Assembly: GCF_000814025.1 (NCBI RefSeq)
Contig: NZ_JWLL01000003.1
Coordinates: forward strand, 142,332 to 206,331
Reading direction: 5' to 3'
DNA length: 64,000 nt
Source of the DNA: Tateyamaria sp. ANG-S1
Lineage (GTDB): Bacteria; Pseudomonadota; Alphaproteobacteria; Rhodobacterales; Rhodobacteraceae
In this document: positions 53,569-63,007 of the stretch, one piece after another
Layout of the letters: each line of letters starts with the position of its first letter
Numbering within the stretch: the first letter of the stretch is position 1
Position numbers and translations under genes: made by a program
The notes under the pieces: generated by a model
Database searches by the model: none
Seen by the model: the letters and a program-made list of their open reading frames with translations, nothing else
What the model was told of the DNA's origin: nothing

Positions 53569-55380
53569 CTATTCAGCAGCAACGCCGTCCGTGAACTGCA
53601 AACGGGCGAGCCGGGCATAAAGGCCATCCTCGGCCACAAGCTGGTGATGCGGGCCTTGGGCGACGATACGGCCCTGATCCAGCACGACAATCCGGTCCGC
53701 CATTTTCACAGTCGCCAGACGGTGCGCCACGATCAGCGTCGTGCGACCCTGCGCCAACGTATCGACGGCCTCCTGCACCGCGCGCTCGCTTTCGGCATCC
53801 AGCGCGCTGGTCGCTTCGTCCAGCAGCAGGACAGGCGCGTCGCGCAGGATCGCACGGGCAATCGCGATACGCTGCTTCTGCCCTCCCGACAGCATCACAC
53901 CGCGCTCGCCCAGCGGGCTGTCATAGCCGTCCGGCAGCGCACTGATGAAGTCGTGGGCTGCCGCCGCTTTGGCCGCCGCCTCAATCTCTGTCTGGCTGGC
54001 GCCAGGGCGGCCAAAGGCAATGTTTTCCGCGGCCGACGCGGCAAATATGATCGGGTCCTGCGGTACCAGTGCGATCTCTTGGCGGAATGCTTCACGCGCC
54101 ATCTCGGCCACATCCACACCGTCCAGCAACACTCGACCCTCCTGCGGATCATAGAAGCGCAGAAGCATCTGAATAATCGTGGTTTTCCCGGCCCCCGACG
54201 GGCCGACAAAGGCCACCGTCTCACCCGGCTGAATGTCAAGCGTCACGCCATCCAACGCCTTGATCCCAGGCCGCGCTGGATAGGCAAAGCGCACATCCTC
54301 GAACCGGATATGCCCCTTGACCGGCGCGGGTACGGCCACAGGCGCAGACACATCCTGCACCGCATCCTCGACCTGCAACAACTCAACCAAACGCTCTGTC
54401 GCCCCGGCAGCGCGCTGCAATTCCCCGATGATCTCGGACAGGGCAGCCACGCCTCCAGCAACCATGACCGCATAGATCACAAACTGGATCAGCGCGCCCA
54501 TCGTCATCGCATCGGATCGCACATCATTTGCGCCGATCCACAGCACGCCGACGATGCCGACAAAGACCAGGAAAATCACAATCGCCGTCATCAGTGCGCG
54601 CACCGCGATCCGACGACGAGCCGCACCAAAGCTCAGTTCCGTCACGTCCGAGAACATCGTCCGGCTTGTCGCCTCATGAGTAAAGGCCTGCACCGTCTGC
54701 ACCGCGCTCAACTGTTCCGAAGCGCTGCCTGAAGACGCCGCAATCCAGTCCTGGTTCTCACGGCTCAGCACGCGCAAACGCCGCCCCAGCACAAGGATCG
54801 GCACCACAACGGCGGGCACGATCAACAGAACAAGCCCAGTCAGCTTGGCGGAGGTCAGCAGCATCAGGACGAGACCACCAATAAAAATCAACATGTTACG
54901 CAGCGCAATCGAGATGGATGAGCCGATCACACTCAAGATCAGCGTGGTGTCGGTGGTGATCCGGCTCAGCACTTCGCCCGTCATGATGTTTTCGTAAAAA
55001 CTCGGCGACATGCCGATGACCCGGTCGAACACGGCCTTGCGAATGTCGGCCACGACCCGCTCCCCCAGCCGCGTAACCAGCATGTAGCGAACAGCTGTCC
55101 CGATGGCCAAAAGACCTGCGATGCCAATCGCAGCAAGGAAATAGAGATCAAGGATCTCCGAATGCTCGGTATTGAAGTTGTCGACCACCCGGCGGACGGC
55201 CAGGGGCAGCGTTAGCGACACGATGGCCGTCGATACAAGGGCTGCGATGGCCGCGCACATCAGCTTCCAATACGGCACAACAAAAGGCCAAAGCGCGCGC
55301 AACGCGCCGATTTTCTTGGATTTTTCGCGCTCTTCCGTGCCTGGATTGGGCGGTGCGGCGGCGGTCGTCTGGTCGGCCAT
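53569..55380 (-). CDS. MsbA-like ABC exporter (TMD-NBD half-transporter)
   Basis: 603 residues: six TM helices (about 30-320; intracellular loop YENIMTGEVLSRITTDTTLI) and a nucleotide-binding domain with Walker A GPSGAGKTT, signature [16 protein letters not shown] and Walker B VLLLDEATSALD. Homodimeric exporter of lipids or drugs; substrate not readable. Starts MADQTTAAAPPNPG, 85 bp from the tRNA-Gly gene. Confidence 0.9.
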   Translation of the reverse strand: MADQTTAAAPPNPGTEEREKSKKIGALRALWPFVVPYWKLMCAAIAALVSTAIVSLTLPLAVRRVVDNFNTEHSEILDLYFLAAIGIAGLLAIGTAVRYMLVTRLGERVVADIRKAVFDRVIGMSPSFYENIMTGEVLSRITTDTTLILSVIGSSISIALRNMLIFIGGLVLMLLTSAKLTGLVLLIVPAVVVPILVLGRRLRVLSRENQDWIAASSGSASEQLSAVQTVQAFTHEATSRTMFSDVTELSFGAARRRIAVRALMTAIVIFLVFVGIVGVLWIGANDVRSDAMTMGALIQFVIYAVMVAGGVAALSEIIGELQRAAGATERLVELLQVEDAVQDVSAPVAVPAPVKGHIRFEDVRFAYPARPGIKALDGVTLDIQPGETVAFVGPSGAGKTTIIQMLLRFYDPQEGRVLLDGVDVAEMAREAFRQEIALVPQDPIIFAASAAENIAFGRPGASQTEIEAAAKAAAAHDFISALPDGYDSPLGERGVMLSGGQKQRIAIARAILRDAPVLLLDEATSALDAESERAVQEAVDTLAQGRTTLIVAHRLATVKMADRIVVLDQGRIVAQGPHHQLVAEDGLYARLARLQFTDGVAAE

Positions 55381-55465
55381 GCGGTCTCCGGAAACTACTC
55401 ACGCCTGCACATGCATGTACCAGTGCAGTCTGGTCAAGTGGACAGGGCGGCGCATGGGAAAGGTT

Positions 55466-55539
55466 TGGAGCGGGCGGCGGGAATCGAACCCGCGTCATTA
55501 GCTTGGAAGGCTAAGGTCTTACCACTACACAACGCCCGC
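55466..55539 (-). tRNA. tRNA-Gly (anticodon TCC)
   Basis: 74 nt on the minus strand with encoded CCA. Acceptor GCGGGCG pairs with CGCCCGC, the anticodon loop is CTTCCAA, and the T-arm carries GGTTCGATTCC. D-arm GTGTAGTGGTAAGAC is normal. Confidence 0.95.
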
Positions 55540-55564
55540 AGCTCCGACGCCTCAGATATGACAA

Positions 55565-55596
55565 GGGCCGGGGCGGGTCAAGCCGCCCCTTGGCCC
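55565..55596 (-). terminator. Possible hairpin terminator of polyol operon
   Basis: GGGCCGGGGCGG pairs with CCGCCCC plus GGCCC (two-base bulge), six bases past the Gfo/Idh stop. There is only a weak T-rich stretch after it, so efficiency is uncertain. Confidence 0.4.
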
Positions 55597-55602
55597 ATAT
55601 GT

Positions 55603-56733
55603 TCAGTGGTCCAGTTTCACCCAGGCCGCGTTCCGGGCCGAGGATTTCACGCAAGCCGACACGAACTGCACCCCCTTCAACCCGTCATGGACGGTCGGGT
55701 AAAGCACATCCGCAGGCACGCCCTTCCCCGCCTTAGTCGCCATGATCGCATCCGCCGCCTCGGTGTAGATATTGGCAAAGCCCTCCAGATACCCCTCCGG
55801 ATGGCCAGGCGGAATGCGCGAGACACGCGCCGCCGCGTCGCCGGCCCCTGCCCCATTACGCGTGATCAGACGCTTCGGCTCGCCAAAGGGCGTATGCCAT
55901 AGGTAGTTTGGGTCTTCCTGTGCCCATTCGAGACCGCCTTTGTCACCATAGACCCGAATGCGCAGCGCGTTCTCATTGCCCGGTGCCACCTGGCTGCACC
56001 ACAGCATCCCCTTGGCCCCGCCTTCAAAGCGCAGCATGACGTGGCCATTGTCGTCCACCTGCCGCTCCGGAACAAAGGCAGTGAGGTCGGCAGCGAGGCT
56101 CTCAACCTCCAACCCCGTAACAAAACAAGCCAGATTAAAGGCGTGCGTTCCAATGTCACCCGTTGAACCACCTGCACCTGACCGCGCAGGATCGGTGCGC
56201 CACTCGGCCTGTTTGAAGTCCTGCTCGACCGTGAGCCAGTCCTGCGGATACTCCACCTGCACCACGCGAATGGCACCGATATCGCCGTTTGCAATCATCT
56301 CACGCGCCTGCCGCACCATGGGGTAGCCCGTGTAGTTATGGGTCAGGATGAACAGCGCATTGCTGTCCTCCGCCGCCTTCACCAGCTTCTTGGCATCCGC
56401 GAGGGTCGATGTCAGCGGCTTGTCGCAAATCACGTGAATGCCACGCTTCAAAAACTCGCGCGCCGCCGCGTAGTGTACATGGTTGGGCGTCACGATGCTG
56501 ACTGCATCAATGCCGTCCTTCCGCCGCGCCTCACGCTGCGCCATCTGCTTGAAATCGTCATAGATGCGCGGCAGCCCAAGGGCCTCACCACTGGCCTGCG
56601 ACTTCTCAGGCGTCGAGCTGAGCGCCCCCGCCACCAACTCAAAACGATCATCAATACGGCTCGCAATGCGGTGCACCGCCCCGATAAAGGCGTCATTGCC
56701 GCCGCCCACCATACCCAATTTGATCCGGCTCAT
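55603..56733 (-). CDS. Gfo/Idh/MocA-family oxidoreductase
   Basis: 376-residue NAD(P)-dependent sugar/polyol dehydrogenase. Rossmann motif KLGMVGGGNDAFIGAVHR at the N-terminus, the EKP-type motif in VICDKPLTSTLADAKKL (Lys of the active site) and GGSTGDIGTHAFNLA in the C-terminal domain (His/Asp). Last gene of the operon. ATG 56733 (MSRIKLG) has GGGAGGA upstream. Likely oxidises or epimerises the operon's substrate. Confidence 0.9.
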   Translation of the reverse strand: MSRIKLGMVGGGNDAFIGAVHRIASRIDDRFELVAGALSSTPEKSQASGEALGLPRIYDDFKQMAQREARRKDGIDAVSIVTPNHVHYAAAREFLKRGIHVICDKPLTSTLADAKKLVKAAEDSNALFILTHNYTGYPMVRQAREMIANGDIGAIRVVQVEYPQDWLTVEQDFKQAEWRTDPARSGAGGSTGDIGTHAFNLACFVTGLEVESLAADLTAFVPERQVDDNGHVMLRFEGGAKGMLWCSQVAPGNENALRIRVYGDKGGLEWAQEDPNYLWHTPFGEPKRLITRNGAGAGDAAARVSRIPPGHPEGYLEGFANIYTEAADAIMATKAGKGVPADVLYPTVHDGLKGVQFVSACVKSSARNAAWVKLDH

Positions 56734-56774
56734 CTCATCCTCCCGGTCGGCGTGAGTGCACAACCGTCCCTCTT

Positions 56775-56800
56775 CCCTGTTTCAAAAAATCCTCCCCGAA
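56775..56800. repeat. Interspersed repeat family B, short copy
   Basis: CCCTGTTTCAAAAAATCC then CTCCCCGAA, between the Gfo/Idh and isomerase genes. Confidence 0.5.
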
Positions 56801-56826
56801 GGGCCGATCCACCAAAAGCGCCAACG

Positions 56827-57885
56827 CTAACCCTCGATGCCCAACATCTTGCGGTTGGCCGCCTCATCCGTTCCGCCATCGGCAAAGTCGTCAAAGGCCC
56901 GCTCGGTCACGCGAATGATGTGATCCTTGACGAACTGCGCACCCTCACGCGCACCGTCTTCGGGGTGCTTCAGACAGCATTCCCATTCCACCACAGCCCA
57001 ACCATCGAAATCATTGGCGGCCATCTTCGAAAACACTGCCCCGAAATCGACCTGCCCATCGCCGAGGGAGCGGAACCGGCCCGCTCGGTCCACCCAGCTT
57101 TGATATCCCGAGTAAACGCCCTGCCGCCCGGTCGGATTGAACTCCGCATCCTTGACGTGGAACATGCGGATGCGGTCCTTGTAGATGTCGATATTATCAA
57201 GGTAATCAAGGCATTGCAGCACGTAGTGGCTGGGGTCGTACAGCATGTTACAGCGCGGGTGGTTGTCCAAGCGTTCCAAGAACATCTCGAAGGTCACACC
57301 GTCGTGCAGGTCTTCGCCCGGATGGATTTCATAGCAGACATCGACACCCATCTCTTCGGCATGATCCAAAATCGGACGCCAGCGCGCCGCCAATTCGTCA
57401 AAGGCGGTTTCGATCAGACCCGCAGGGCGTTGCGGCCACGGGTAGATGTACGGCCACGCCAAAGCGCCAGAGAAGGTCGCATGCGCCTTGATCCCCATGC
57501 GAGATGAGGCGGACAGCGCATACTTCACCTGCTCCACCGCCCATTCCTGCCGCGCCTTGGGATTGCCGCGCACCTCTTCCGCTGCAAAGCCGTCGAATGC
57601 ACTGTCATAGGCCGGGTGCACCGCCACAAGCTGACCTTGCAGGTGGGTCGAAAGCTCGGTCACCTCAACGCCGTTCTCACGCGCCACACCCAGAAATTCA
57701 TCGCAATAATCCTGCGAACCCGCCGCTTTCATCACGTCAAACAGGCGGTCGTCCCAGCTGGGCACCTGCACGCCCTTGTAGCCACACTCGGCCGCCCATT
57801 TGGTGATGGCGTCCCACGAATTGAACGGCGCCTCATCGCCCGCGAATTGCGCCAGGAACAGCGCCGGGCCCTTGATGGTTTTCAT
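56827..57885 (-). CDS. Sugar phosphate isomerase/epimerase (TIM barrel)
   Basis: 352 residues, AP-endonuclease-2/xylose-isomerase-like fold. Metal/active-site residues show in CYEIHPGEDLHDGVTFEMF, NMLYDPSHYVLQCLDYLDNI, FHVKDAEFNPTGRQGVYSG and AVVEWECCLKHPE. Probably interconverts a ketose or sugar acid in the polyol pathway. ATG 57885 (MKTIKGPALFL) has GGAGGAGAC upstream; the longer start is not needed. Lies 22 bp after the LacI gene. Confidence 0.85.
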   Translation of the reverse strand: MKTIKGPALFLAQFAGDEAPFNSWDAITKWAAECGYKGVQVPSWDDRLFDVMKAAGSQDYCDEFLGVARENGVEVTELSTHLQGQLVAVHPAYDSAFDGFAAEEVRGNPKARQEWAVEQVKYALSASSRMGIKAHATFSGALAWPYIYPWPQRPAGLIETAFDELAARWRPILDHAEEMGVDVCYEIHPGEDLHDGVTFEMFLERLDNHPRCNMLYDPSHYVLQCLDYLDNIDIYKDRIRMFHVKDAEFNPTGRQGVYSGYQSWVDRAGRFRSLGDGQVDFGAVFSKMAANDFDGWAVVEWECCLKHPEDGAREGAQFVKDHIIRVTERAFDDFADGGTDEAANRKMLGIEG

Positions 57886-57907
57886 GATGTCTCCTCCCTT
57901 CATGCCG

Positions 57908-58960
57908 CTATGGCGACGGCATGTTTTCCTTCAGATAGATGTCGATGCGGATGCGTTCCTGCGTGTGGTCGATGGGCTGGCGATCTGCCGTAGCCTTCAT
58001 CAGCCGCACGGCAGAGCGCACAAGGTGCCCGGTGTCCTGCGAGATGATTGCATCAAACACATCCTGCTCCAAGGCCGTGCGCGAGGTTGGCGTCAACTCA
58101 TGCGCGATGACCACGAGGCCGGGATGCGGTTTGTCGCTGAGATACTGGATCAGACCGGGATTGCCCGCAGCGGACGAGTAAATACCGCGGAGGTCGGGAT
58201 AGGATGCAAAGACCTCGGGCAGCATCTTGCGGATCAGGTCGGGATCGTCCCGCCCCTCGATACTGGCAACCACGTCCAGTTCCGGAAAACGGTCCGACAT
58301 GACAGCATCAAAGCCCTTGCGCCGCTCCAGATGATCCCGTGCGAGCCGCGAGCCGGTGATGACAAGCACACGCCCGCCCCGCTTGGCAAAGCGGCCCATG
58401 AGATGCGCGGCTGTCCGGCCCGCGGCCACGTTGTCCACGCCGATGAAATGATCGCGATCCGAACTGGGCAGGTCCGCGACCAGAGCCACGACCACAATCC
58501 CGCGCGCCCGTGCCCGCTTGACCGCATCGCGAACAGACGGGGTTTCCGGCCCGAATACGGCCACGCCGTCCGTGCGCGTGGCATCCACGCTGTCCAGAGC
58601 CTGCACAATGGCCTGCGGATCAAAGGGCGGCACTCGGACGGTGTCCAGCGTGGTCCGCTGGTGGCGCAGCTTTGCGCCCTGTTCGGTCACATGCGCATCC
58701 AGCGCCACCACGAACTCATTCGCCGTATCTGGCAGGATAAACAACATGTTATAGACGCGCCCGCGCGCGAGATTGGCCGCCGCCGTGTCGCGGATATAGC
58801 CCAACTCGGCGATGGCCTTGTTCACCTTTTCGATGGTCACGGCGCGCACGCCGGGGCGGGCGTTCAGGACACGGTCCACCGTCGCCAGCGACACACCCGC
58901 CACGCGAGCAATGTCATTGACGGTCGGTTTCAGGCCGCTCTTCGTGTCCTGTTTGTTCAA
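57908..58960 (-). CDS. LacI-family transcriptional regulator
   Basis: 350 residues: N-terminal LacI HTH (about 12-60; PTVNDIARVAGVSLATVDRVLNARPGVRAVTIEKV) and periplasmic-binding-protein-like effector domain (about 68-340; IGVDNVAAGRTAAHLMG). Presumably represses its own operon and responds to the transported sugar or its phosphate. It sits inside the operon, between the kinase and the isomerase, with only six bases after the kinase stop. Confidence 0.9.
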   Translation of the reverse strand: MNKQDTKSGLKPTVNDIARVAGVSLATVDRVLNARPGVRAVTIEKVNKAIAELGYIRDTAAANLARGRVYNMLFILPDTANEFVVALDAHVTEQGAKLRHQRTTLDTVRVPPFDPQAIVQALDSVDATRTDGVAVFGPETPSVRDAVKRARARGIVVVALVADLPSSDRDHFIGVDNVAAGRTAAHLMGRFAKRGGRVLVITGSRLARDHLERRKGFDAVMSDRFPELDVVASIEGRDDPDLIRKMLPEVFASYPDLRGIYSSAAGNPGLIQYLSDKPHPGLVVIAHELTPTSRTALEQDVFDAIISQDTGHLVRSAVRLMKATADRQPIDHTQERIRIDIYLKENMPSP

Positions 58961-58966
58961 ACGTGC

Positions 58967-60589
58967 CTACTCTTTCATGGCGCGCGCCAGTCCTTCGAAC
59001 ACCAGCGCCACGGCTTCCGCCCCCGGGTCGTTGTGCCCTTTGAGATTGTCTGACGGGACATATGCCGCCCGGCCCGCCTTTGCACGGTGAATCTGCGCCG
59101 TGCTGTCCGCGCCTGCGCGTGCGGCGGCGGCAGAGGCGTCGATGCCCCCCGGTAGTGCGTCCAACGCGGGTGCCAGCGCGTCGATCATCGTCCGGTCCCC
59201 GACCTTGGCCCCGCCCACATCGCTGACCCGTTTCAACCCTTCGGCCAGCGCCTTGTGCACTGGCGCGCCACCTGCACATGCATCGCCCGCCGCGTTGAAA
59301 TAGATGGCAAGGATCACGCCTGAGGAGCCCCCCATCGTCTGGCTCAACTCGTTGCCAAGGGCAGGGAAAAGCTGCGTCAGATCAGCAAGCGGCATCGCAT
59401 CCAATCGGTCCTTCAGCGCGCGCGCTGCGGTGGCGAGCGTGCTACCGGTGTCCCCGTCGCCGGACTTGGCGTCAAGTTCGTTCAGGTCTCCTTCGGCAGC
59501 AATGAGCGCATCGGCCACCTGCGCGATGATGTCCCGCGTCTGCGCATTGGCAGAGGGGATGGGCTCGATGGGCGTGAGGCCGTCTGGAAGCGGTGTCACC
59601 GGCACATCGACCATCCCCTGAAGGCCGGGCCATGCCGCCATCGGAACAGGTGCTGCCAGAGCTTCGAGGTCATGGGCGGCCACGGGCAAAACGGACACGG
59701 AAAACCCGTGCATGTCGAGCGATGTCATCATCGGCGCAGGGCCGATCACATGGCTAGCAATGCCGGATTGCGCAAGCCCGTGGCTCAGCACCGACATCTC
59801 AAGCGGTGTGGTCGAGCCGAGATTGTTCACGAGGGCGACACAAGGTCCCTGCCCAGCGTGCTCACGCAGCTTTTCCAGCACGGTGTTCATGGCTTGGGAC
59901 GCACCGGTGAAATCCACCTGCTCCACCCCCGGTTCGCCGTGAATGCCCAGCCCCAGTTCGGCCTTGCCCGCCGGGATGCGGTTTTCCTTGGGTGAGCCAG
60001 GAACGGTGCATGTATCAAGGCTGGTGCCGATGGAGACCACGCTGGCGATGATACGACGGGCAGCGTCGGCGACCTCTTCCAGAGGCTTGCCCGCCTCGGC
60101 CATAGCGCCCGCGATCTTGTGAACAAAGAGCGTGCCCGCCACACCGCGCGGCTGCGGCAGTTCCGGTAGCGCGATGTCGTCGTCGACCACCACCATTTCG
60201 ACCTTGCGGCCAAGCGCACGTGCCCGTTCGGCGGCAAGGCCGAAGTTGAGCCGGTCGCCGGTGTAATTCTTGACGACCAGCAGGCAGCCCGCCTCACCCG
60301 TCACGGCCAGGATACCCGCCAGAACAGCCTCGACCGAGGGGGAGGCAAAGACCTCGCCACAGACCGCCGCTGTCAGCATGCCCGGACCGACAAAGCCTGC
60401 ATGGGCCGGTTCGTGACCCGATCCACCGCCCGAGATCAACGCAACCCGGTCGCGCGCCCAATCCGTGCGATAGACCACCTTGATATGCGGATAGCCATCC
60501 AGCCGCGCCAGCGCGCCACCCGAGCAGGCCAGAAGGCCGTCGATGGCTTCTTTGACCAGATCCTCTTTCGCATTGACGAATTGTGCCAT
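58967..60589 (-). CDS. Dihydroxyacetone-type kinase, DhaK-DhaL fusion
   Basis: 540 residues. DhaK half (about 1-330): SGGGSGHEPAHAGFVG (substrate His and phosphate loop), VVKNYTGDRLNFGLAAE. DhaL half (about 345-540): ELDAKSGDGDTGSTLATAA (Mg/ATP aspartates) and ELSQTMGGSSGVIL. ATP-dependent, unlike PTS-coupled Dha kinases. Known relatives phosphorylate dihydroxyacetone, erythrulose or triuloses. Here the substrate is inferred from an operon with a polyol-type ABC importer. ATG follows AAAGGACAAGCAC. Confidence 0.9.
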   Translation of the reverse strand: MAQFVNAKEDLVKEAIDGLLACSGGALARLDGYPHIKVVYRTDWARDRVALISGGGSGHEPAHAGFVGPGMLTAAVCGEVFASPSVEAVLAGILAVTGEAGCLLVVKNYTGDRLNFGLAAERARALGRKVEMVVVDDDIALPELPQPRGVAGTLFVHKIAGAMAEAGKPLEEVADAARRIIASVVSIGTSLDTCTVPGSPKENRIPAGKAELGLGIHGEPGVEQVDFTGASQAMNTVLEKLREHAGQGPCVALVNNLGSTTPLEMSVLSHGLAQSGIASHVIGPAPMMTSLDMHGFSVSVLPVAAHDLEALAAPVPMAAWPGLQGMVDVPVTPLPDGLTPIEPIPSANAQTRDIIAQVADALIAAEGDLNELDAKSGDGDTGSTLATAARALKDRLDAMPLADLTQLFPALGNELSQTMGGSSGVILAIYFNAAGDACAGGAPVHKALAEGLKRVSDVGGAKVGDRTMIDALAPALDALPGGIDASAAAARAGADSTAQIHRAKAGRAAYVPSDNLKGHNDPGAEAVALVFEGLARAMKE

Positions 60590-60603
60590 GTGCTTGTCCT
60601 TTC

Positions 60604-61602
60604 TCAGGTGATCCGCGCGCCGGAAGCGTCGAAGAAGACTGGGTTTTCCGGGGCGATCTGGATGGTTTCGCCGGCTTTGAGCGTGGTGTGCGGATCGGTC
60701 AGGGTGATCACGTCGTAGTCAGCCACTTTGAGGTGCAGCCGGGTCTGGTCGCCGAGGTGTTCCACCCGCACCACTTGCGCGTCGCGCCCTTTGCCGTGCC
60801 GTATGTTTTCGGGGCGTAGGCCGACCTGGTGCGCGCCTGCGGGGGCATCCTCACCCATCAGACCAACAGGCAGCAGGTTGATCCGGGGTTGGCCCAAACG
60901 CGCTGCAACATAAGCCGTGTGCGGGTTTTCATAGATGTCGCGTGGGGTGCCGAACTGTACCAGACGGCCTTCATCCAATACGCCCACATGGGTGGCCATG
61001 GTCATGGCTTCGATCTGGTCGTGGGTGACATAGAGCAGCGTGGCGGCCAGTTCTGCGTGGATGCGTTTTAACTCCACTCGGAGGTCGGCGCGCAGCTTGG
61101 CGTCGAGCGAACTGAGCGGTTCATCCATGAGATAAACTTGCGGATCACGCACCAAGGCACGCCCGATAGACACCCGTTGCATCTCGCCCCCCGACAGCTC
61201 TGTTGCCTTGTTGTCGAGCTTGTGTGGGATGTGAAGAACCTCGGCCACCTCTTTGACTTTGCGGGCTATTTCATCCTCGGGCGTCTTGAGGATGGGCGAG
61301 CGCAAAGGAAAGGCGAGATTGTCCCGAACGGACATGTGCGGGTAGAGCGAATACTGCTGGAACACCATCGCCACGTCGCGCTGTGCGGGCGTCAGATTGG
61401 TCACGGATGTGCCGCCTATGTGGATGTCCCCGGTGTCCGGTTTCTCCAGGCCCGCGATCAGGCGCAGGGTCGTGGTCTTGCCTGCCCCAGTGGGGCCGAG
61501 CAGGACGACAAAGGCGCCGTCGGGGATGGTCAGGTCCATGTCTATGACGGCTTTCGTCGCCTTGAAGGATTTGGACACGCCGGTCAGTTGTACTTCAGCC
61601 AT
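60604..61602 (-). CDS. Sugar/polyol ABC transporter ATPase (UgpC/MalK type) 1
   Basis: 332 residues. Walker A GPTGAGKTT, Q-loop FQQYSLYPHM, signature LSGGEMQRV, Walker B VYLMDEP and a C-terminal TOBE/regulatory barrel (about 240-332; GLRPENIRHG). Its ATG overlaps the end of ATPase 2 by eight bases. Two distinct MalK-type ATPases in one operon suggest a heterodimeric motor. It lies 14 bp ahead of the kinase gene. Confidence 0.9.
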   Translation of the reverse strand: MAEVQLTGVSKSFKATKAVIDMDLTIPDGAFVVLLGPTGAGKTTTLRLIAGLEKPDTGDIHIGGTSVTNLTPAQRDVAMVFQQYSLYPHMSVRDNLAFPLRSPILKTPEDEIARKVKEVAEVLHIPHKLDNKATELSGGEMQRVSIGRALVRDPQVYLMDEPLSSLDAKLRADLRVELKRIHAELAATLLYVTHDQIEAMTMATHVGVLDEGRLVQFGTPRDIYENPHTAYVAARLGQPRINLLPVGLMGEDAPAGAHQVGLRPENIRHGKGRDAQVVRVEHLGDQTRLHLKVADYDVITLTDPHTTLKAGETIQIAPENPVFFDASGARIT

Positions 61603-62692
61603 GGGCGAGCACTCCTTCGTTCAGTTCCGAGCGCAGGGCGCGGCCCGTGGCCTTGTCAAACAGGGTCACGGTCTTGGCGTTGAAGCCGAGTCCCACCGTC
61701 TCGCCCACTGTTGCGGGCTGGTCGGAGGCGATGCGGGCCTTGACCTCTCCGTTGGGGGTGTCGAGCGTGATGATCTGGGTCGTGCCGAGATATTCGGTGG
61801 CGAGGATTTTGCCGCGATAGTCGCCGTCATCGGAGAGGCGGATATGTTCTGGGCGCACACCGAAGACGAGGTCGCCGGAGGCGCCTTCGCGCAGGGTTGG
61901 CACGCTCATCGTTTGGTCACCGAGGGTGACCAACTCTTCGCCTTTCGCGACTTTTCCCTGAAAATTCAAAAAGTTCATGGACGGTGAGCCGATGAAGTCG
62001 GCCACGAACATGGTGGCGGGCATGTCGTAGATGTCCTGCGGTTTGCCGAACTGTTCGACCACCGCATTGTTCATCACGACGATCTTGTCGCCCATCTGCA
62101 TGGCCTCAAGCTGGTCGTGGGTGACGTAGACAGTGGTAGCCCCCATACGGTCGTGCAGGGCGCGGAGTTCTTCGGCCATGTGTTCGCGAAATTCGGCGTC
62201 GAGCGCGCCCAAAGGTTCGTCCATCATGAAGGCCTTGGGTTCTCGGACGATGGCGCGGCCGAGGGCGACGCGCTGGCGGTCGCCGCCGGACAGGCCACCG
62301 ACGGGTTTCTTGAGGATGTCCTTGATCCCGAGGATCGTGGCGACCTCGTCCACCTTGGCGCGAACTTGGGCGCGGGGCATGCCCTGGCTGACCAGCGGAT
62401 AGCTCAAGTTCTTGTAGACGTTCATGTGAGGATAGAGCGCGAACATCTGGAAAACAAAGGCAATATCGCGTTCGGAGGGAGGACGTTGGCCGATCTCTTC
62501 ACCGTCGAGATAGATCTCTCCGCTCGTGGGCAATTCCAGCCCTGCAATCATGCGCAGCGTGGTGGTTTTGCCACAGCCTGAGGGGCCCAAAAGCATAAAG
62601 AATTCACCGTCTTCGATGGTGAAGCTCGACTTCTTCACAGCGACGAAATCGCCGAATTCCTTGCGGACGTTTTTGATGACAATCTCGGCCAT
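61595..62692 (-). CDS. Sugar/polyol ABC transporter ATPase (UgpC/MalK type) 2
   Basis: 365 residues with Walker A GPSGCGKTT, Q-loop FQMFALYPHM, signature LSGGDRQRVALGRA, Walker B FMMDEPLGALD and C-terminal TOBE domain (FGVRPEHIRLS). Shares one base with the stop of the small membrane protein (TAATG). Partner of ATPase 1. Confidence 0.9.
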   Translation of the reverse strand: MAEIVIKNVRKEFGDFVAVKKSSFTIEDGEFFMLLGPSGCGKTTTLRMIAGLELPTSGEIYLDGEEIGQRPPSERDIAFVFQMFALYPHMNVYKNLSYPLVSQGMPRAQVRAKVDEVATILGIKDILKKPVGGLSGGDRQRVALGRAIVREPKAFMMDEPLGALDAEFREHMAEELRALHDRMGATTVYVTHDQLEAMQMGDKIVVMNNAVVEQFGKPQDIYDMPATMFVADFIGSPSMNFLNFQGKVAKGEELVTLGDQTMSVPTLREGASGDLVFGVRPEHIRLSDDGDYRGKILATEYLGTTQIITLDTPNGEVKARIASDQPATVGETVGLGFNAKTVTLFDKATGRALRSELNEGVLAHG

Positions 62693-62886
62693 TATTCACC
62701 TTCCGGGAAGTGGCTGACGATGATGAACATGACGGTGCCCACCAGTGTCGTGATGAAGGAATAGGTGAAGGCCCAGAGCACGAAAGGTTGCATCAGCATG
62801 AAGACCCCGAGGGCGATGATGATGGTGGCCAGCATCTCCCACGGGCCGCGGCGCAGGCGCATGAGGCCGGTCAGGAATGTGCGCAT
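62692..62886 (-). CDS. Small two-TM protein of ABC operon, 64 aa
   Basis: MRTFLTGLMRLRRGPWEML then two hydrophobic segments (ATIIIALGVFMLMQPFVLW and TTLVGTVMFIIVSHF). I do not recognise a named family. Rhizobial glycerol ABC operons carry a similar-sized membrane protein, but I cannot show homology. ATG 62886 is preceded by TCGGAGGGCAC. Its stop overlaps ATPase 2. Could stabilise or modulate the permease. Confidence 0.7.
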   Translation of the reverse strand: MRTFLTGLMRLRRGPWEMLATIIIALGVFMLMQPFVLWAFTYSFITTLVGTVMFIIVSHFPEGE

Positions 62887-62930
62887 GGCGTGCCCTCCGA
62901 TTGCCTGAAACGAGGGGGGTGACATCCGTA

Positions 62931-62959
62931 CACCATCCGTACACCCCCTGTGCACCCCC
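62931..62959 (-). repeat. Repeat D, copy 2
   Basis: Exact inverted copy of 19655-19683 (29 bp), in the 121-bp gap between the permease and the small membrane protein gene. Confidence 0.75.
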
Positions 62960-63007
62960 CAGGCACCCCCCCGGTGCACCAAGATGTTGTAGTTGAACAT
63001 AGACGGA

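Noticed and set aside
53167..54732. 521-codon plus-strand frame opposite the MsbA-like exporter and acyl-CoA synthetase
   Set aside because: Spans the ends of two real minus-strand genes and their gap; no ribosome site or family.
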